In this document: positions 54,956 to 63,672 of the stretch, one piece after another | How the letters are laid out: each line of letters begins with the position of its first letter | How positions within the stretch are numbered: the first letter of the stretch is position 1 | Source: Arthrobacter gandavensis | GTDB taxonomy: Bacteria > Actinomycetota > Actinomycetes > Actinomycetales > Micrococcaceae | Length of the DNA stretch: 64,000 bases | Direction: 5' to 3' | NCBI RefSeq assembly: GCF_009192735.1 | Contig: NZ_VTFU01000001.1 | Coordinates: 124,001-188,000 of the forward strand | Program-made: the position numbers and the translations under genes | The notes under the pieces: generated by a model | Seen by the model: the letters and a program-made list of their open reading frames with translations, nothing else | What the model was told of the DNA's origin: nothing | Database searches by the model: none

Positions 54956-55468
54956 ATGTCTGAAAATCTGATCTTTTGGTTGACTGTTGCAGCGGGAATC
55001 ATGCTTGTTCTCCTGCTTGCCTTGACCATCAAATCCAAGATGGTTCCGGGGACGGAAGCCCCAGGGACGAAAGCAGTAAGACGTCCGAAGATCAAGAAGC
55101 CGCTTCTCACCGCTGATGAGGTTGTTTCCCAAAGGTTCATGCCGACGAAATTCAGGGAGGGTTATGCCCAGGATCAAGTCGATGAGCTGCTTGAAAGAAT
55201 TGTCCTGGAACTTCGGCGGCTGCAGGAAGAGAACGAACGTCTTCAGCTAAGAATGGCTAACCCCCGAAGCGAACCTGTTTCAGCCACGGATCCGGTTCTT
55301 TCTCCGGAACAAGTAGTGCTTCACAAGTTCAAGCCCACAAAATTGCGCGACGGGTATGCCCAGGACGAGGTGGACGATTTTCTGGATAAGGTCGTCCTGG
55401 ACCTCCGGCTGTGGGCGTCGGAAAACGACCGGCTCCGGGAGCAGATTACGGGAAACGTGAGCTTGTAG
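54956..55468 (+). CDS. DivIVA-domain repeat membrane protein
   Basis: A 170-residue protein with one N-terminal membrane helix (about 5-25) and two repeats of the DivIVA-type motif: FMPTKFREGYAQDQVDELLERIV near 60 and FKPTKLRDGYAQDEVDDFLDKVV near 125, each followed by a coiled-coil-prone stretch (LEENERLQ; SENDRLREQ). This fits the DivIVA domain repeat family. A role in polar growth or septum organisation is inferred only. ATG 54956 has GGGGGAA upstream; an in-frame TTG at 54944 is less likely. Codon use is a little less GC-rich than around it. Confidence 0.8.
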   Translation: MSENLIFWLTVAAGIMLVLLLALTIKSKMVPGTEAPGTKAVRRPKIKKPLLTADEVVSQRFMPTKFREGYAQDQVDELLERIVLELRRLQEENERLQLRMANPRSEPVSATDPVLSPEQVVLHKFKPTKLRDGYAQDEVDDFLDKVVLDLRLWASENDRLREQITGNVSL

Positions 55469-55480
55469 GATCCACGCCGA

Positions 55481-56032
55481 CTAATCCTGAAACAGATTCC
55501 AGAGTTTCTGGGTCGTATTCCAGCTGCGGATGGTCATGGACTTGTACAGAGGAGATGCGGCGACGGCGCTTAGCCGGCTCCTGGTCCGCTCAGAACTGAG
55601 CCGTTGGGAGTAAATGACGCCCTCGCCGGGCCAGACAGCGTCCACACCCTCCCGGGGGTTGAACGCGTCCATCGCATCAGCGGCGTCAATGCCCATGAGG
55701 AAGATCGCGTCGGAATGGTATTTGCCCGGCTGTTCGCCAAATCCCTCGGGCTTATGCGCAACCACGTCCTGCAGCTGTCCGCGGCCGAGCACCAGCACTC
55801 TGACAATCTCATCGTCGAGCGTGAAGTTCTCGGTCAGGGCTGCTTCGATCCGCGGCCCAATGACCTCGGCGGCTTCAGTGGATTCGAGCAGCACGTTTCC
55901 GCTTGCAATGTAGGTGAGAACCTGTTCATAGCCCAGGCCTTCCAAATGTCCCTTGAGCGTCTTCATCGGGACCTTGTTTCTTCCTCCGACATTTATGCCG
56001 CGCAAAAGAACCAGATAGGGGGTCGGTTCCAT
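55481..56032 (-). CDS. DUF1697 family protein
   Basis: A 183-residue cytosolic protein with the family signature YLVLLRGINVGGRNKVPM, a QVLTYIASGNVLLES strand and the end SPLYKSMTIRSWNTTQKLWNL. Function is unknown. It converges on the DivIVA-repeat gene with twelve bases between. Confidence 0.88.
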   Translation of the reverse strand: MEPTPYLVLLRGINVGGRNKVPMKTLKGHLEGLGYEQVLTYIASGNVLLESTEAAEVIGPRIEAALTENFTLDDEIVRVLVLGRGQLQDVVAHKPEGFGEQPGKYHSDAIFLMGIDAADAMDAFNPREGVDAVWPGEGVIYSQRLSSERTRSRLSAVAASPLYKSMTIRSWNTTQKLWNLFQD

Positions 56033-56111
56033 CAGCTCTCCATGCAGTAGTGGCCACCCGCCGCGGCTCTGGTCGTCTTGCAGCGAATTTACCCCGGGGT
56101 GTGCCGAAGGC

Positions 56112-56264
56112 CTAGGGTGCCGGCGCCAATCTCCAGCCGGCGGAGTCCACCTCGACGGTTACCGGCGGCAGCCCCAATATGCCCCGCCGGTGCAGGGCTT
56201 CTTCCAAACAAGCCACGCCGGTGCGGGAAGGCCTAGCGGCAGGAGGACAGCTGTGGCCGGGCAC
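56112..56264 (-). CDS. Possible 50-residue small protein
   Basis: Eleven bases after the stop of the hypothetical gene at 56275 a GTG opens a 50-codon frame ending ...EVDSAGWRLAPAP. The peptide has a helical stretch (TGVACLEEALHRRG) and two cysteines. There is no ribosome-binding site, and it could be chance in GC-rich DNA. The rest of the gap from 56033 holds nothing else that I can support. Confidence 0.22.
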   Translation of the reverse strand: MPGHSCPPAARPSRTGVACLEEALHRRGILGLPPVTVEVDSAGWRLAPAP

Positions 56265-56274
56265 TGCAGATCGG

Positions 56275-56661
56275 TCACTGATCCACCGGAGGATCCTGCC
56301 CCTGGAACAGCCGGGCGGTTGGCAGGGGAACCTCGATTGTCGCCGTCATGTCCGCAGACTTGGCGATTGCTCCCGCGACCGTGGGGGCAACCAACACCCG
56401 GTCCCGCTGCACTTCCCGGATGAGCACCTGCTGGTGCTGCCCACCGACCGACAGCCACCACTCGTCCATGAACATCCGCAGACCGAGATCGTCGAGCAGG
56501 CTCTCGGCCGATTCCAGGTCTGTTGCCTCCGACCGGCGCCGGTGGAGCAGATCAAAGGGAACAAATCCGCCGTCGGCGGTCATGTGGATATAGCCCACAT
56601 GTTCACCATCCAGTGTGCGCAGATGGTCAAAGGTATTCTCGACCGGCATCGGTAGAGACAT
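56275..56661 (-). CDS. Hypothetical protein conserved in actinobacteria
   Basis: A 128-residue cytosolic protein: a beta-rich start (NTFDHLRTLDGEHVGYIHMTADGGFVPFDLLHRRR), a helical acidic segment (DLESAESLLDDLGLRMFMDEWW) and a C-terminal half with strand-like IREVQRDRVLVAPTVAGAIA. I recognise no catalytic motif. It starts six bases after the stop of the SDR gene and is probably co-transcribed with it. ATG at 56661 or 56649 could start it; neither has a good ribosome-binding site. Confidence 0.7.
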   Translation of the reverse strand: MSLPMPVENTFDHLRTLDGEHVGYIHMTADGGFVPFDLLHRRRSEATDLESAESLLDDLGLRMFMDEWWLSVGGQHQQVLIREVQRDRVLVAPTVAGAIAKSADMTATIEVPLPTARLFQGQDPPVDQ

Positions 56662-56667
56662 GGCGGA

Positions 56668-57501
56668 TCAGCCTGCCACTTGGCTGCGCTGGCCGGTATC
56701 GACGCCGGCCACGGCACCGCCGTCGACCAGCAGATCCGCCCCGGTGATGAAGCTGGCGTCGGAGCCGAGCAGGAAGGCCACAGCGTTGGCGATGTCGCCC
56801 GGGGTGCCCACCCGCCCCGTTCCCGATGCTTCGATCATGGCGCGCATGTGGGCCCCGGATTCTCCGGCGAGCTCCTGCTGGCCCATGGGGGTGGAAATGA
56901 CGCCTGGGCTGATGCTGTTCACGCGGGCACCGCGCGCACCCCAGCGAAGGCTGGCAGTCTGGACGCGGACCTGGTTGGCACGCTTGGCGACCAGGTAGGC
57001 ATAGCCGGGGTTGTCGATTCCGCCGATGAACGGGATCAGGTGCAGATCGTCCACCGGCACAGTGGCCAGGCTGGCCACCACATCGGACGGAATGCTGCCG
57101 CCGGACATGTAAGCGGACATGCTCGAAATAACGACGCCGGCACCGCCGGGAGCGATGACCTTCTCGAATTCCTCAAGCACCAGGGCCGCACCAATCAGGT
57201 CGACCTTCCAAATGGCTTCCACCGGGGCCTGGACAGGGGACAGGCCGGCTGTGTGGACAACCTGGGTCACCGCGCCGAGTTCGGCGGAAGACGCCGCCAA
57301 CGCCGCCACCGAATCACGGGAGGACACATCGACACGCTGGGTGACGACGTCGTAGCCATCGCCCAGAGCGGCGGCTGCCGCTGTCTCGAGGAGCTCTTCG
57401 TTGAAATCCGCCAGCAGGACCTTTCGTCCTGCACCGCAGCGGCGCAGGACGGCCTGACCCATGCCGCCGAGCCCAATAACTACCAGTACTTCAGTTGCCA
57501 T
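56668..57501 (-). CDS. SDR family oxidoreductase
   Basis: A 277-residue short-chain dehydrogenase. The N-terminal glycine motif is GLGGMGQ rather than the usual TGxxxGxG, resembling an NAD-binding Rossmann loop of the hydroxyacid-dehydrogenase type. The catalytic YxxxK appears as YLVAK, the VDG loop as LLVDGGAV at the C-terminus, and VNSISPGVISTPMG is typical. ATG 57501 has GGAGCG just upstream. Substrate unknown. Confidence 0.83.
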   Translation of the reverse strand: MATEVLVVIGLGGMGQAVLRRCGAGRKVLLADFNEELLETAAAAALGDGYDVVTQRVDVSSRDSVAALAASSAELGAVTQVVHTAGLSPVQAPVEAIWKVDLIGAALVLEEFEKVIAPGGAGVVISSMSAYMSGGSIPSDVVASLATVPVDDLHLIPFIGGIDNPGYAYLVAKRANQVRVQTASLRWGARGARVNSISPGVISTPMGQQELAGESGAHMRAMIEASGTGRVGTPGDIANAVAFLLGSDASFITGADLLVDGGAVAGVDTGQRSQVAG

Positions 57502-57613
57502 GACGCTCCAATATCGCAGGGTCCGGGCAGAAAAAGTCCCGGTACTCTTCGAGGATAGACGCCTGCGCCGCCGCCGTCCTGCGGAAAGCCCCAGGCGCCG
57601 GCTCAAGCTGCGG

Positions 57614-58066
57614 TTACTCCTTCAGCGGGACGCCCCGTGCATCTGTACGGAAGATCTGCGCACCGCAAAGGATCATGATGCCTTCGATGAAACCCCAGAG
57701 GGACGCGATGCCGAAGGTGACCAGCGACAGCACCAGTTGGACAATGCCGATACCGATGTGTCCGAGGTAGAAGCGGTGGATCCCGAAGCCGCCGAGGAAG
57801 ATGCCAAGCAGCCCCGCCGCGAGCCGGGACTTCTGTTCCAGATAGGGCTGGCCGTAGGGACCCGGCGCATACGGACCCGGCCCATACCCCGGCTGGGGAT
57901 ATGCCTGTCCCGGACCCGGGTATCCGGGCTGCTGGTAGGGCTGGCCCGGCTGCGGATATCCCTGCTGGGGGTAGGGCTGGCCGGGCGCTGCCGGGTATCC
58001 CTGCTGAGGGTAGCCCTGCCCCTGCTGAGCTTCGCTTGATTCCGGGTCCGGCTTGTTCTCTGACAT
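57614..58066 (-). CDS. TM2 domain-containing membrane protein
   Basis: A 150-residue protein. The first 75 residues are a Gly/Gln/Pro/Tyr-rich low-complexity region with repeats such as YPQQGYP and GQPY. The C-terminal TM2 domain has two membrane helices with the GIFLGGFGIHRFYLGHIGIGIVQL signature. AGAGGA lies a few bases upstream of the ATG. TM2 proteins of this type are common in actinobacteria, and their function is unknown. Confidence 0.92.
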   Translation of the reverse strand: MSENKPDPESSEAQQGQGYPQQGYPAAPGQPYPQQGYPQPGQPYQQPGYPGPGQAYPQPGYGPGPYAPGPYGQPYLEQKSRLAAGLLGIFLGGFGIHRFYLGHIGIGIVQLVLSLVTFGIASLWGFIEGIMILCGAQIFRTDARGVPLKE

Positions 58067-58684
58067 TGGTTCCTCTCACTGCGTTCCCCCAAAGGGACCG
58101 CCACGTCTGAACGGCAGTCGGACGTCTCGCCCTGGGAGACGGAATTCCGAGCCTACGGAACTCTAGCAGTTGCGTTGGATGCGGCCCGGTTGCGTGACGA
58201 AGCGGCCCTCAGCCAACGAGGCCTCACAACGATTCGTATTTCCACGGCCCGGAGATGAGTACTACTCAGTGCCGCCGTCGTCGTCGATGCTGTGTTCTAT
58301 TGTTTGGCTCCCGGTAAAGCCGTCTTCTGTGCCGGTGTTCCCTGTCCGACCCCGTAAATCGTGCTCTCTCTGCGTGCGTGGGGACATACAGCCGAAAAGT
58401 GAGTATGTAACAATTTACCTGCAAAGTACTCGAGTCGGCTGAGCCAGACTGATTCGTGGAAATGTGTTGGCATACGGTATAGGTAGCGCGCGGAACCCGA
58501 TCCTGTTGCCGCCAAATAGTTCAGCAAAATGTCCCGCAACCAATTCACAGCGGTTCGGGAAACTTCATCAGGGCCCATGCCGCAGCTCTCTATGCGCCAA
58601 GGGCAAAGGGCACAAAGGAACCGTGGGGTTCCTTACTTCCTGCGGAAACGCGCGGGGATATCAACCACATCATCCAGGATATAA
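58067..58684. other. 618-base intergenic region upstream of the GH25 gene
   Basis: No gene can be supported here. The base composition is less GC-rich than the surroundings, with AT-rich patches near 58390-58420 and 58470. A perfect 8-bp inverted repeat, AAGGAACC-GTGG-GGTTCCTT, lies at 58615-58634, fifty bases before the GH25 start, and may be an operator or a leader hairpin. The promoters of the TM2 and GH25 genes must lie in this region. Confidence 0.5.
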
Positions 58685-60307
58685 ATGAAAACCACGACGC
58701 TTTCCACTGGTCTCACATCAGTTGCACTGTCCGCATTGCTGGCCGTTTCCTGTCTGGCAGGTCCCGCGGTTGCCGCCGTCCCTGCAACAGGGACCGATAC
58801 CGCCCCGATTGGCATCAGCGAAGCTGAACAGGCCAGGATTATCGGCGAAAACGGTGCTTCGATGGGGCAGGGCCTGAACCGGCTCAGCGTCACGGGCGAT
58901 GCCCAGCTGCCGGCACCTGATGAATCCGAGGCTCCGGCCCCGCAGGCCGAACCGGAAGCTCCCGCCCCGCAGTCCGAAGGGACCGCGGCGCCGGATACAG
59001 AAGCCGACGGAACCGACGCCGAATCAGCAGCCCCCGAAGAGGGAACAGCAGCCCCCGACGCGGCTGATCCAATGGCGGGAAATTGGCGGCCGGCAGGCAT
59101 CCAGGGCATGGACGTTTCCAGCCACCAGGGCAACGTGGATTGGAAACATGCCTGGGACCGTGGATCCCGGTTTGCCTATGCCAAGGCCACCGAGGGAGTG
59201 ACCTATAAAAACCCCAACTTCAACCAGCAGTACAGCGGCTCCTACAACGTCGGCATGGTCCGCGGTGCCTACCACTTTGCCCTGCCCAACGTCTCCTCGG
59301 CGGTTGATCAGGCCAACTACTTCGTCAACAACGGAGGCGGCTGGTCCGCGGACGGACGGACCCTGCCCCCGCTCCTGGACATTGAGTACAACCCGTACGC
59401 ATCCCTCGGCAACACCTGCTACAACATGACCCACAGTGCGATGGTGAACTGGATCCGGGACTTCTCGAACCAGGTCAAGGCACGCACCGGCCGTGCGCCG
59501 ATGATTTACACCACCACTGACTGGTGGATTACCTGCACCGGCAACAGCGCCGCTTTCCGGGACAACCCGCTGCACATCGCAAACTACAACGAGGTTGGCG
59601 CCGGCAGGCTGCCGGCCAGCTGGAGCGTTTACAGTGTCTGGCAGTACAGCAGCACCGGACCGTTTGTCGGCGATTCCAACGTCTGGAACGGCAACGCAGC
59701 GGGACTGACGGCGTTTGCCCGCGGCGCGGCTCCCGCACCGGCGCCGCCGGCCCCCGCACCGGTACCGGGTCCTTACCGTGACGTCCCGGGTAACAGCCAG
59801 TTTGCCAAGGAAATCACGTGGTTCAAGGCCAAGGGCATCACCACCGGGTGGCCGGACGGCACCTTCCGGCCCGGTGCTCCGGTGGCCCGCGACGCCATGG
59901 CTGCCTTCCTCTACCGCATCAAGGGCAAGCCCGCTTATTCGGCACCCCAGACCTCCCGTTTCCGGGACGTGGCAACCAACAACATGTTCTACCGGGAAAT
60001 CCACTGGCTGGCGGCCAGCGGAGTAGCCACGGGTTGGAACGGAAACACCTTCCAGCCCGGCGCCGCGATCAACCGTGATGCCATGGCAGCGTTCCTCTAC
60101 CGCATGGCCGGCAGCCCCCGCTACACACCGCCGGCGGTTTCTCCGTTCCGCGACGTGGCCACCAGCAACATGTTCTACAAGGAAATCAGCTGGCTGGCGG
60201 CCCAGGGCATCTCCACCGGCTGGACAGACAAGACCTTCCGCCCGTACCAGCCCATTGCCCGCGATGCGATGGCAGCTTTCCTGTACCGGTACGACGCCAA
60301 GTTCTAA
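58685..60307 (+). CDS. Secreted GH25 lysozyme with three SLH-like repeats
   Basis: A 540-residue exported protein. A signal peptide covers 1-30 (AVAAVPA cleavage region) and an acidic Ala/Pro/Glu-rich linker covers about 70-130. The glycoside hydrolase family 25 domain spans about 135-345, with GMDVSSHQGNVDW (Asp143), AYAKATEG, and LLDIEYN (Asp232, Glu234) forming the muramidase active site. A Pro/Ala hinge follows, then three repeats of the pattern (Y/F)RDV...EI.WL...GI.TGW..(G/N).FxP...I.RDAMAAFLYR, resembling S-layer homology domains. It probably cleaves peptidoglycan while attached to the wall. AGGA lies upstream of the ATG. Confidence 0.93.
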   Translation: MKTTTLSTGLTSVALSALLAVSCLAGPAVAAVPATGTDTAPIGISEAEQARIIGENGASMGQGLNRLSVTGDAQLPAPDESEAPAPQAEPEAPAPQSEGTAAPDTEADGTDAESAAPEEGTAAPDAADPMAGNWRPAGIQGMDVSSHQGNVDWKHAWDRGSRFAYAKATEGVTYKNPNFNQQYSGSYNVGMVRGAYHFALPNVSSAVDQANYFVNNGGGWSADGRTLPPLLDIEYNPYASLGNTCYNMTHSAMVNWIRDFSNQVKARTGRAPMIYTTTDWWITCTGNSAAFRDNPLHIANYNEVGAGRLPASWSVYSVWQYSSTGPFVGDSNVWNGNAAGLTAFARGAAPAPAPPAPAPVPGPYRDVPGNSQFAKEITWFKAKGITTGWPDGTFRPGAPVARDAMAAFLYRIKGKPAYSAPQTSRFRDVATNNMFYREIHWLAASGVATGWNGNTFQPGAAINRDAMAAFLYRMAGSPRYTPPAVSPFRDVATSNMFYKEISWLAAQGISTGWTDKTFRPYQPIARDAMAAFLYRYDAKF

Positions 60308-60396
60308 GCAGCCCGGATTCCCCCGGCGCCACGGTTGGTACCGGGGGAGGTGACGTAACGAACTCCCGGACGGTCGGGTCGGCCCGCAGACGCCGA

Positions 60397-60402
60397 TACG
60401 AT
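60397..60402 (+). promoter_or_regulatory. -10 element of a probably leaderless gene
   Basis: TACGAT ends seven bases before the ATG at 60410, matching the TANNNT-to-start spacing of actinobacterial leaderless transcripts. No ribosome-binding site is present between. Confidence 0.5.
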
Positions 60403-60409
60403 TTAACGC

Positions 60410-60556
60410 ATGAACATTGAACTGCGGATTCCACCGAAGCTGGGACGGGAATTGGAGGAGCTAGCCAAGGAACAGGGGGTTTCGGTTGAAGTTCTCGTGG
60501 TTAATGGAGCACGGCTGCTCCTGGAGCACCGCAACCGCCGCACCCACCTGGCCTGA
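60410..60556 (+). CDS. 48-residue ribbon-helix-helix-like protein
   Basis: A short frame, ATG to TGA, encoding a peptide that starts MNIELRIPPKLGRELEELAKEQG and continues with SVEVLVVNGARLLLEHR. The layout, a short beta strand followed by two helices, is that of CopG/ParD-like ribbon-helix-helix proteins. Such proteins are often antitoxins or repressors, but no toxin-like gene is adjacent. It lies between the two SLH-like secreted proteins and could be their regulator; this is inference. It appears leaderless. Confidence 0.6.
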   Translation: MNIELRIPPKLGRELEELAKEQGVSVEVLVVNGARLLLEHRNRRTHLA

Positions 60557-60711
60557 GCTTTTCTCCGATGAACGGGATATAATTGTTTTAAAGAAATACA
60601 GCGGTACATTGCAGAAGCACCACAAATAAGCAGCCTCGCTGTAACTTTTTGCGGCCTTGGCTTTGGTCTTGAACGAATCTTCGTTCCCGGGCAGTTACGA
60701 TACTTCCAATC

Positions 60712-62166
60712 ATGAAGAACAACACCACATTTCGGGCCGCCGTTGCCGTTCCCGTTTCCTGCGCCCTTATTCTTGCGTCTCTCGTCTTTCCCTCTGTGGC
60801 GGCAGCTGATTCGGAGGCAATCCTCCCGACAGTTCCCACTGCCGAGGAGACTGTCCAGGAGATTGCCGGGGAGACTGTCCAGGACATGGCCGAGGACATG
60901 GCCGGGGAGACTGTCGAGGACATTGTCGAGGACATGGCTGAGGGCACTGTCGGGGACATCTCCGGGGACATTGTTGAGGACAATGCCGCGGCCTTTCCGG
61001 TAGTGCCTGACACCCCCCGACCCGATCCGGAACTCCTTTCCCCTGAAGCGGCGGAGGCGTCCGTGGCAGCCGCCGCCAAGGACGCGGCCCAGGGACTGGA
61101 TCCGGCAACCCTTCCGGAGGGCATGACGGCGGGTGCGGCTGCCGCGCCGGACGCATCCACAGAATCAGTGCGCAGCGACCGCTTTGCCGGCCAGGTGTTT
61201 GATCTGATGAACGCAAAGCGCAGGGCCAACGGTGTGCCGGCCCTCGTCTGGAATCAGCGCATTGCCGATGTATCCCAGGGCTGGGCGAACCACCTCCGGG
61301 TGGCCACCGCGGACCCCAACTTTGACTGGGCCGGAATCCACCGGGCGGATGCCGGCGGATCGCTGATTCCACCGGGCGCGAACTGGTACGGCGAAATCAT
61401 TGCCTTCAATTTCTCAGCTGCCCAGGTGGTGGACTGGTGGATGAACTCCCCGGCACACCGGGCGGCCATGCTGGATCCGCGGGAAACCCACGCAGGAGTC
61501 GGGTACGTGGTGCCCACCAGTGGCCCGTACAAGGGCTGGCACCTGGTGGTGTCCAACTTGGCCGGCTATCCGAAAGCGGTCAAGCCCGTGGTGGTTTCTC
61601 CCTTCAGCGACCTTTCCAGCGGCCAGCAGTTCCTCGCCGAAATGAATTGGATGCACAAGCAGGGTATTTCCACCGGCTGGGCGGAAAAGAACGGGACGAG
61701 GACGTACCGTCCGCTGCAGTCGGTAAGCCGCGAGGCCATGGCAGCCTTTATGTACCGTTTGAAGGGATCGCCCAAATTCACCCCGCCGGCCAAGTCGCCC
61801 TTTGTCGACGTCCCGGTCTCAAACCAGTATTATAAGGAAATTTCCTGGCTGGCATCACAAAAGATATCCACTGGATGGGTCCGGAAGAATAAGACAAAGG
61901 AATTCCGTCCGCACGATGCGGTGGACCGGGATGCCATGGCGGCATTTCTTTATCGGTTGGCCGGTTCACCGAAGTACGCGCCGGCAAAGACTTCCCCCTT
62001 CGTGGATGTTCCCGTTTCGCACCAGTTCTACAAGGAAATCTCCTGGCTGTCCGCGAAGAAGATATCCACTGGCTGGCCGGCGGCGAAAGGCAAGGCGGCG
62101 TACAGGCCAACTCAAACAGTTGCCCGGGATGCCATGGCCGCTTTCATGAAGCGCTGGGCATCGTAG
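60712..62166 (+). CDS. Secreted CAP-domain protein with three SLH-like repeats
   Basis: A 484-residue exported protein. A signal peptide covers 1-32. An acidic repeat region, about 45-90, is built from units such as ETV(Q/E)DMA and EDMAG. A CAP/SCP-like domain spans about 155-287 (RFAGQVFDLMNAKRRANGVPALVWN, WANHL, GIHRADAG, WWMNSPAHRAAMLDP, HAGVGYV). Three SLH-like repeats follow with the same FVDVPVS..F.KEISWL..K.ISTGW and DAMAAF pattern as the GH25 protein. CAP proteins act at the cell surface with varied roles. Its repeats show that it was built from the same module as its neighbour. Confidence 0.9.
   Translation: MKNNTTFRAAVAVPVSCALILASLVFPSVAAADSEAILPTVPTAEETVQEIAGETVQDMAEDMAGETVEDIVEDMAEGTVGDISGDIVEDNAAAFPVVPDTPRPDPELLSPEAAEASVAAAAKDAAQGLDPATLPEGMTAGAAAAPDASTESVRSDRFAGQVFDLMNAKRRANGVPALVWNQRIADVSQGWANHLRVATADPNFDWAGIHRADAGGSLIPPGANWYGEIIAFNFSAAQVVDWWMNSPAHRAAMLDPRETHAGVGYVVPTSGPYKGWHLVVSNLAGYPKAVKPVVVSPFSDLSSGQQFLAEMNWMHKQGISTGWAEKNGTRTYRPLQSVSREAMAAFMYRLKGSPKFTPPAKSPFVDVPVSNQYYKEISWLASQKISTGWVRKNKTKEFRPHDAVDRDAMAAFLYRLAGSPKYAPAKTSPFVDVPVSHQFYKEISWLSAKKISTGWPAAKGKAAYRPTQTVARDAMAAFMKRWAS
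60844..60982 (+). repeat. Degenerate acidic coding repeat in the CAP protein
   Basis: Roughly twelve-base units of the form GAGGACATTGTC/GAGGACATGGCC recur in frame and encode an Asp/Glu/Val/Ala-rich linker after the signal peptide. Length variation between strains would be expected. Confidence 0.7.
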
Positions 62167-62182
62167 GAGGCCCACCCTCCGG

Positions 62183-63160
62183 TTAGCGGCCGGCGGCCAG
62201 GGCGTCTGAGAGCGCCATGAACTCCTGGTCGATCTTCTGTGCTTCGGGATGGGCGTCGTACCAGGCCACCATTTCGGCAGCCCCCTCGGCAAAGGGAATT
62301 TCCGCCGTGTATCCGGGCACCAGGGATTTGATCTTTGAGTTGTCAAAGATGACCGAGTGGGACTTGTCGCCCAGCAGACCCGGCCCGCGTCCGGGGTCCC
62401 GGGAGGCAATGGTCTCCGAGGCCACGTGCACGAGCTCGGGTTTCGGCACTCCGGCGGCAGCCGCCAGGACGCGGTACACCTCGTTCCACGGCAGGAACTC
62501 ATCCGAAGTAATGGTGTAGCTGTCGCCGATTGCCTCGCCCCGGCCCAGCAGACCGGTAAAGGCCCGGGCAAAGTCGCGGCTGTGGGTCAGCGTCCACAGC
62601 GAGGTGCCGTCGCCGTGCACGATGACCGGCAGCCCGGCCCGCATCCGGTGCACGTCTGTCCAGCCGCCCATCAGGGGAATCATGGTGCGGTCATAGGTAT
62701 GGGAAGGCCGCACCACAGTGCCCGGGAATCCTTCGTTCCGATAGGCGGATACCAGGAGGTCCTCGCAGGCAATTTTGTCCCGGGAGTACTGCCAGAACGG
62801 ATTGCGCAGGGGAGTGGACTCAAGGATCGGGAGCCGGGCCGGGGGCTTCTGGTACGCCGAAGCCGAACTGATGAACACGTACTGTCCGGTCCGGCCGCGG
62901 AACAGGTCCATGCCCGCGGCGAGCTGTTCGGGGACAAAGGAAATGAAGTCGGCAACGGCGTCGAACTCACGGCCCAGAAGAACTCTTGAAGCCGCCGCGG
63001 TGTCGCGGATGTCAGCATGCAGCACTTCCACGCCGGGCGGAGCAGGCCTGGCGGCGGAGACCCCGCGGTTCAGCAGTGTCACCCGATGCCCCAGCTGGCT
63101 GGCATGCTCGGCGACCGCCGAGCTGATGACACCGGTTCCGCCGATGAGAAGAATGTCCAT
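62183..63160 (-). CDS. NAD-dependent epimerase/dehydratase family protein
   Basis: A 325-residue extended SDR. The dinucleotide motif is LIGGTGVISSAV at the N-terminus. The catalytic region has SSASAYQ and YSRDKIACE (Y-x3-K). VVRPSHTYD and the substrate-binding HGDGTSLWTLTH segment resemble the CSP41/RNA-binding or sugar-nucleotide reductase-like group. Substrate unknown. AGGGAG lies just before ATG 63160. Confidence 0.87.
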   Translation of the reverse strand: MDILLIGGTGVISSAVAEHASQLGHRVTLLNRGVSAARPAPPGVEVLHADIRDTAAASRVLLGREFDAVADFISFVPEQLAAGMDLFRGRTGQYVFISSASAYQKPPARLPILESTPLRNPFWQYSRDKIACEDLLVSAYRNEGFPGTVVRPSHTYDRTMIPLMGGWTDVHRMRAGLPVIVHGDGTSLWTLTHSRDFARAFTGLLGRGEAIGDSYTITSDEFLPWNEVYRVLAAAAGVPKPELVHVASETIASRDPGRGPGLLGDKSHSVIFDNSKIKSLVPGYTAEIPFAEGAAEMVAWYDAHPEAQKIDQEFMALSDALAAGR

Positions 63161-63230
63161 GTGCACTCCCTGACTGGCCGTAAGAGCCGCGCCGGGGGGC
63201 CTGCGCGACACGGAGGAAAGTCCGCAGGGC

Positions 63231-63599
63231 CTATTCTGCAGCACAATCCGGTTTCTGTCCCGCTTCCGGACCGGCTTCCTGGCCGCCGGTGCGCTCGCCG
63301 AGGCCGGTCTTCCGGCCGCCGCTGGAGCGCCGGGTCACTGCGGACGCCCACACCCAGGTGGCCCGCCGGATACCGGCATCGGTCCACAGCACCTGTACCG
63401 CTTTGGCGTTCCAGGTGCATGCTTCGCCCTTCACCCGCTCGGCGGCGTTCGGGAACCGGATCCAGGCCCAGACGGGAATGCCCGGCACGGAGGTGGTGGC
63501 GGGATGGTGCTCAAAATCCAGCTCATCCGGCGTGAGCTCAATCGGCTCCGCGCGTCTGGCGTAGCGGGCGGCGAGCCGTGCCGCCGCTTCCTGATCCAT
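63231..63599 (-). CDS. Hypothetical protein, divergent from the SRAP gene
   Basis: A 122-residue protein. Residues 1-92 look folded (ELTPDELDFEHHPATTSVPGIPVWAWIRFP; VQVLWTDAGIRRATWVWASAV), with several Trp; the C-terminal 30 residues are a Gly/Glu/Lys-rich tail. I know it only as a conserved protein found next to SOS-response peptidase genes in Arthrobacter-like genomes. ATG 63599 was chosen over earlier starts because the conserved part begins there. A possible SOS box lies between it and the SRAP gene. Confidence 0.65.
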   Translation of the reverse strand: MDQEAAARLAARYARRAEPIELTPDELDFEHHPATTSVPGIPVWAWIRFPNAAERVKGEACTWNAKAVQVLWTDAGIRRATWVWASAVTRRSSGGRKTGLGERTGGQEAGPEAGQKPDCAAE

Positions 63600-63609
63600 A
63601 CATAAAAGT

Positions 63610-63624
63610 AGAACACATATTCGA
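63610..63624. promoter_or_regulatory. Possible LexA (SOS) box
   Basis: AGAAC-ACAT-ATTCGA resembles the actinobacterial LexA consensus cGAAC-N4-GTTCg, with one mismatch in the second arm. It lies in the divergent region before the SRAP gene, 50 bases from its ATG. Confidence 0.35.
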
Positions 63625-63672
63625 ATCACCGGATGTCCCGGAAGAGTCCGTTCCCGGATGCACAATGGGAGC

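Noticed and set aside
60410-60556. Antitoxin of a toxin-antitoxin pair
   Set aside because: No toxin-sized frame overlaps or follows it; the next gene is the secreted CAP protein.
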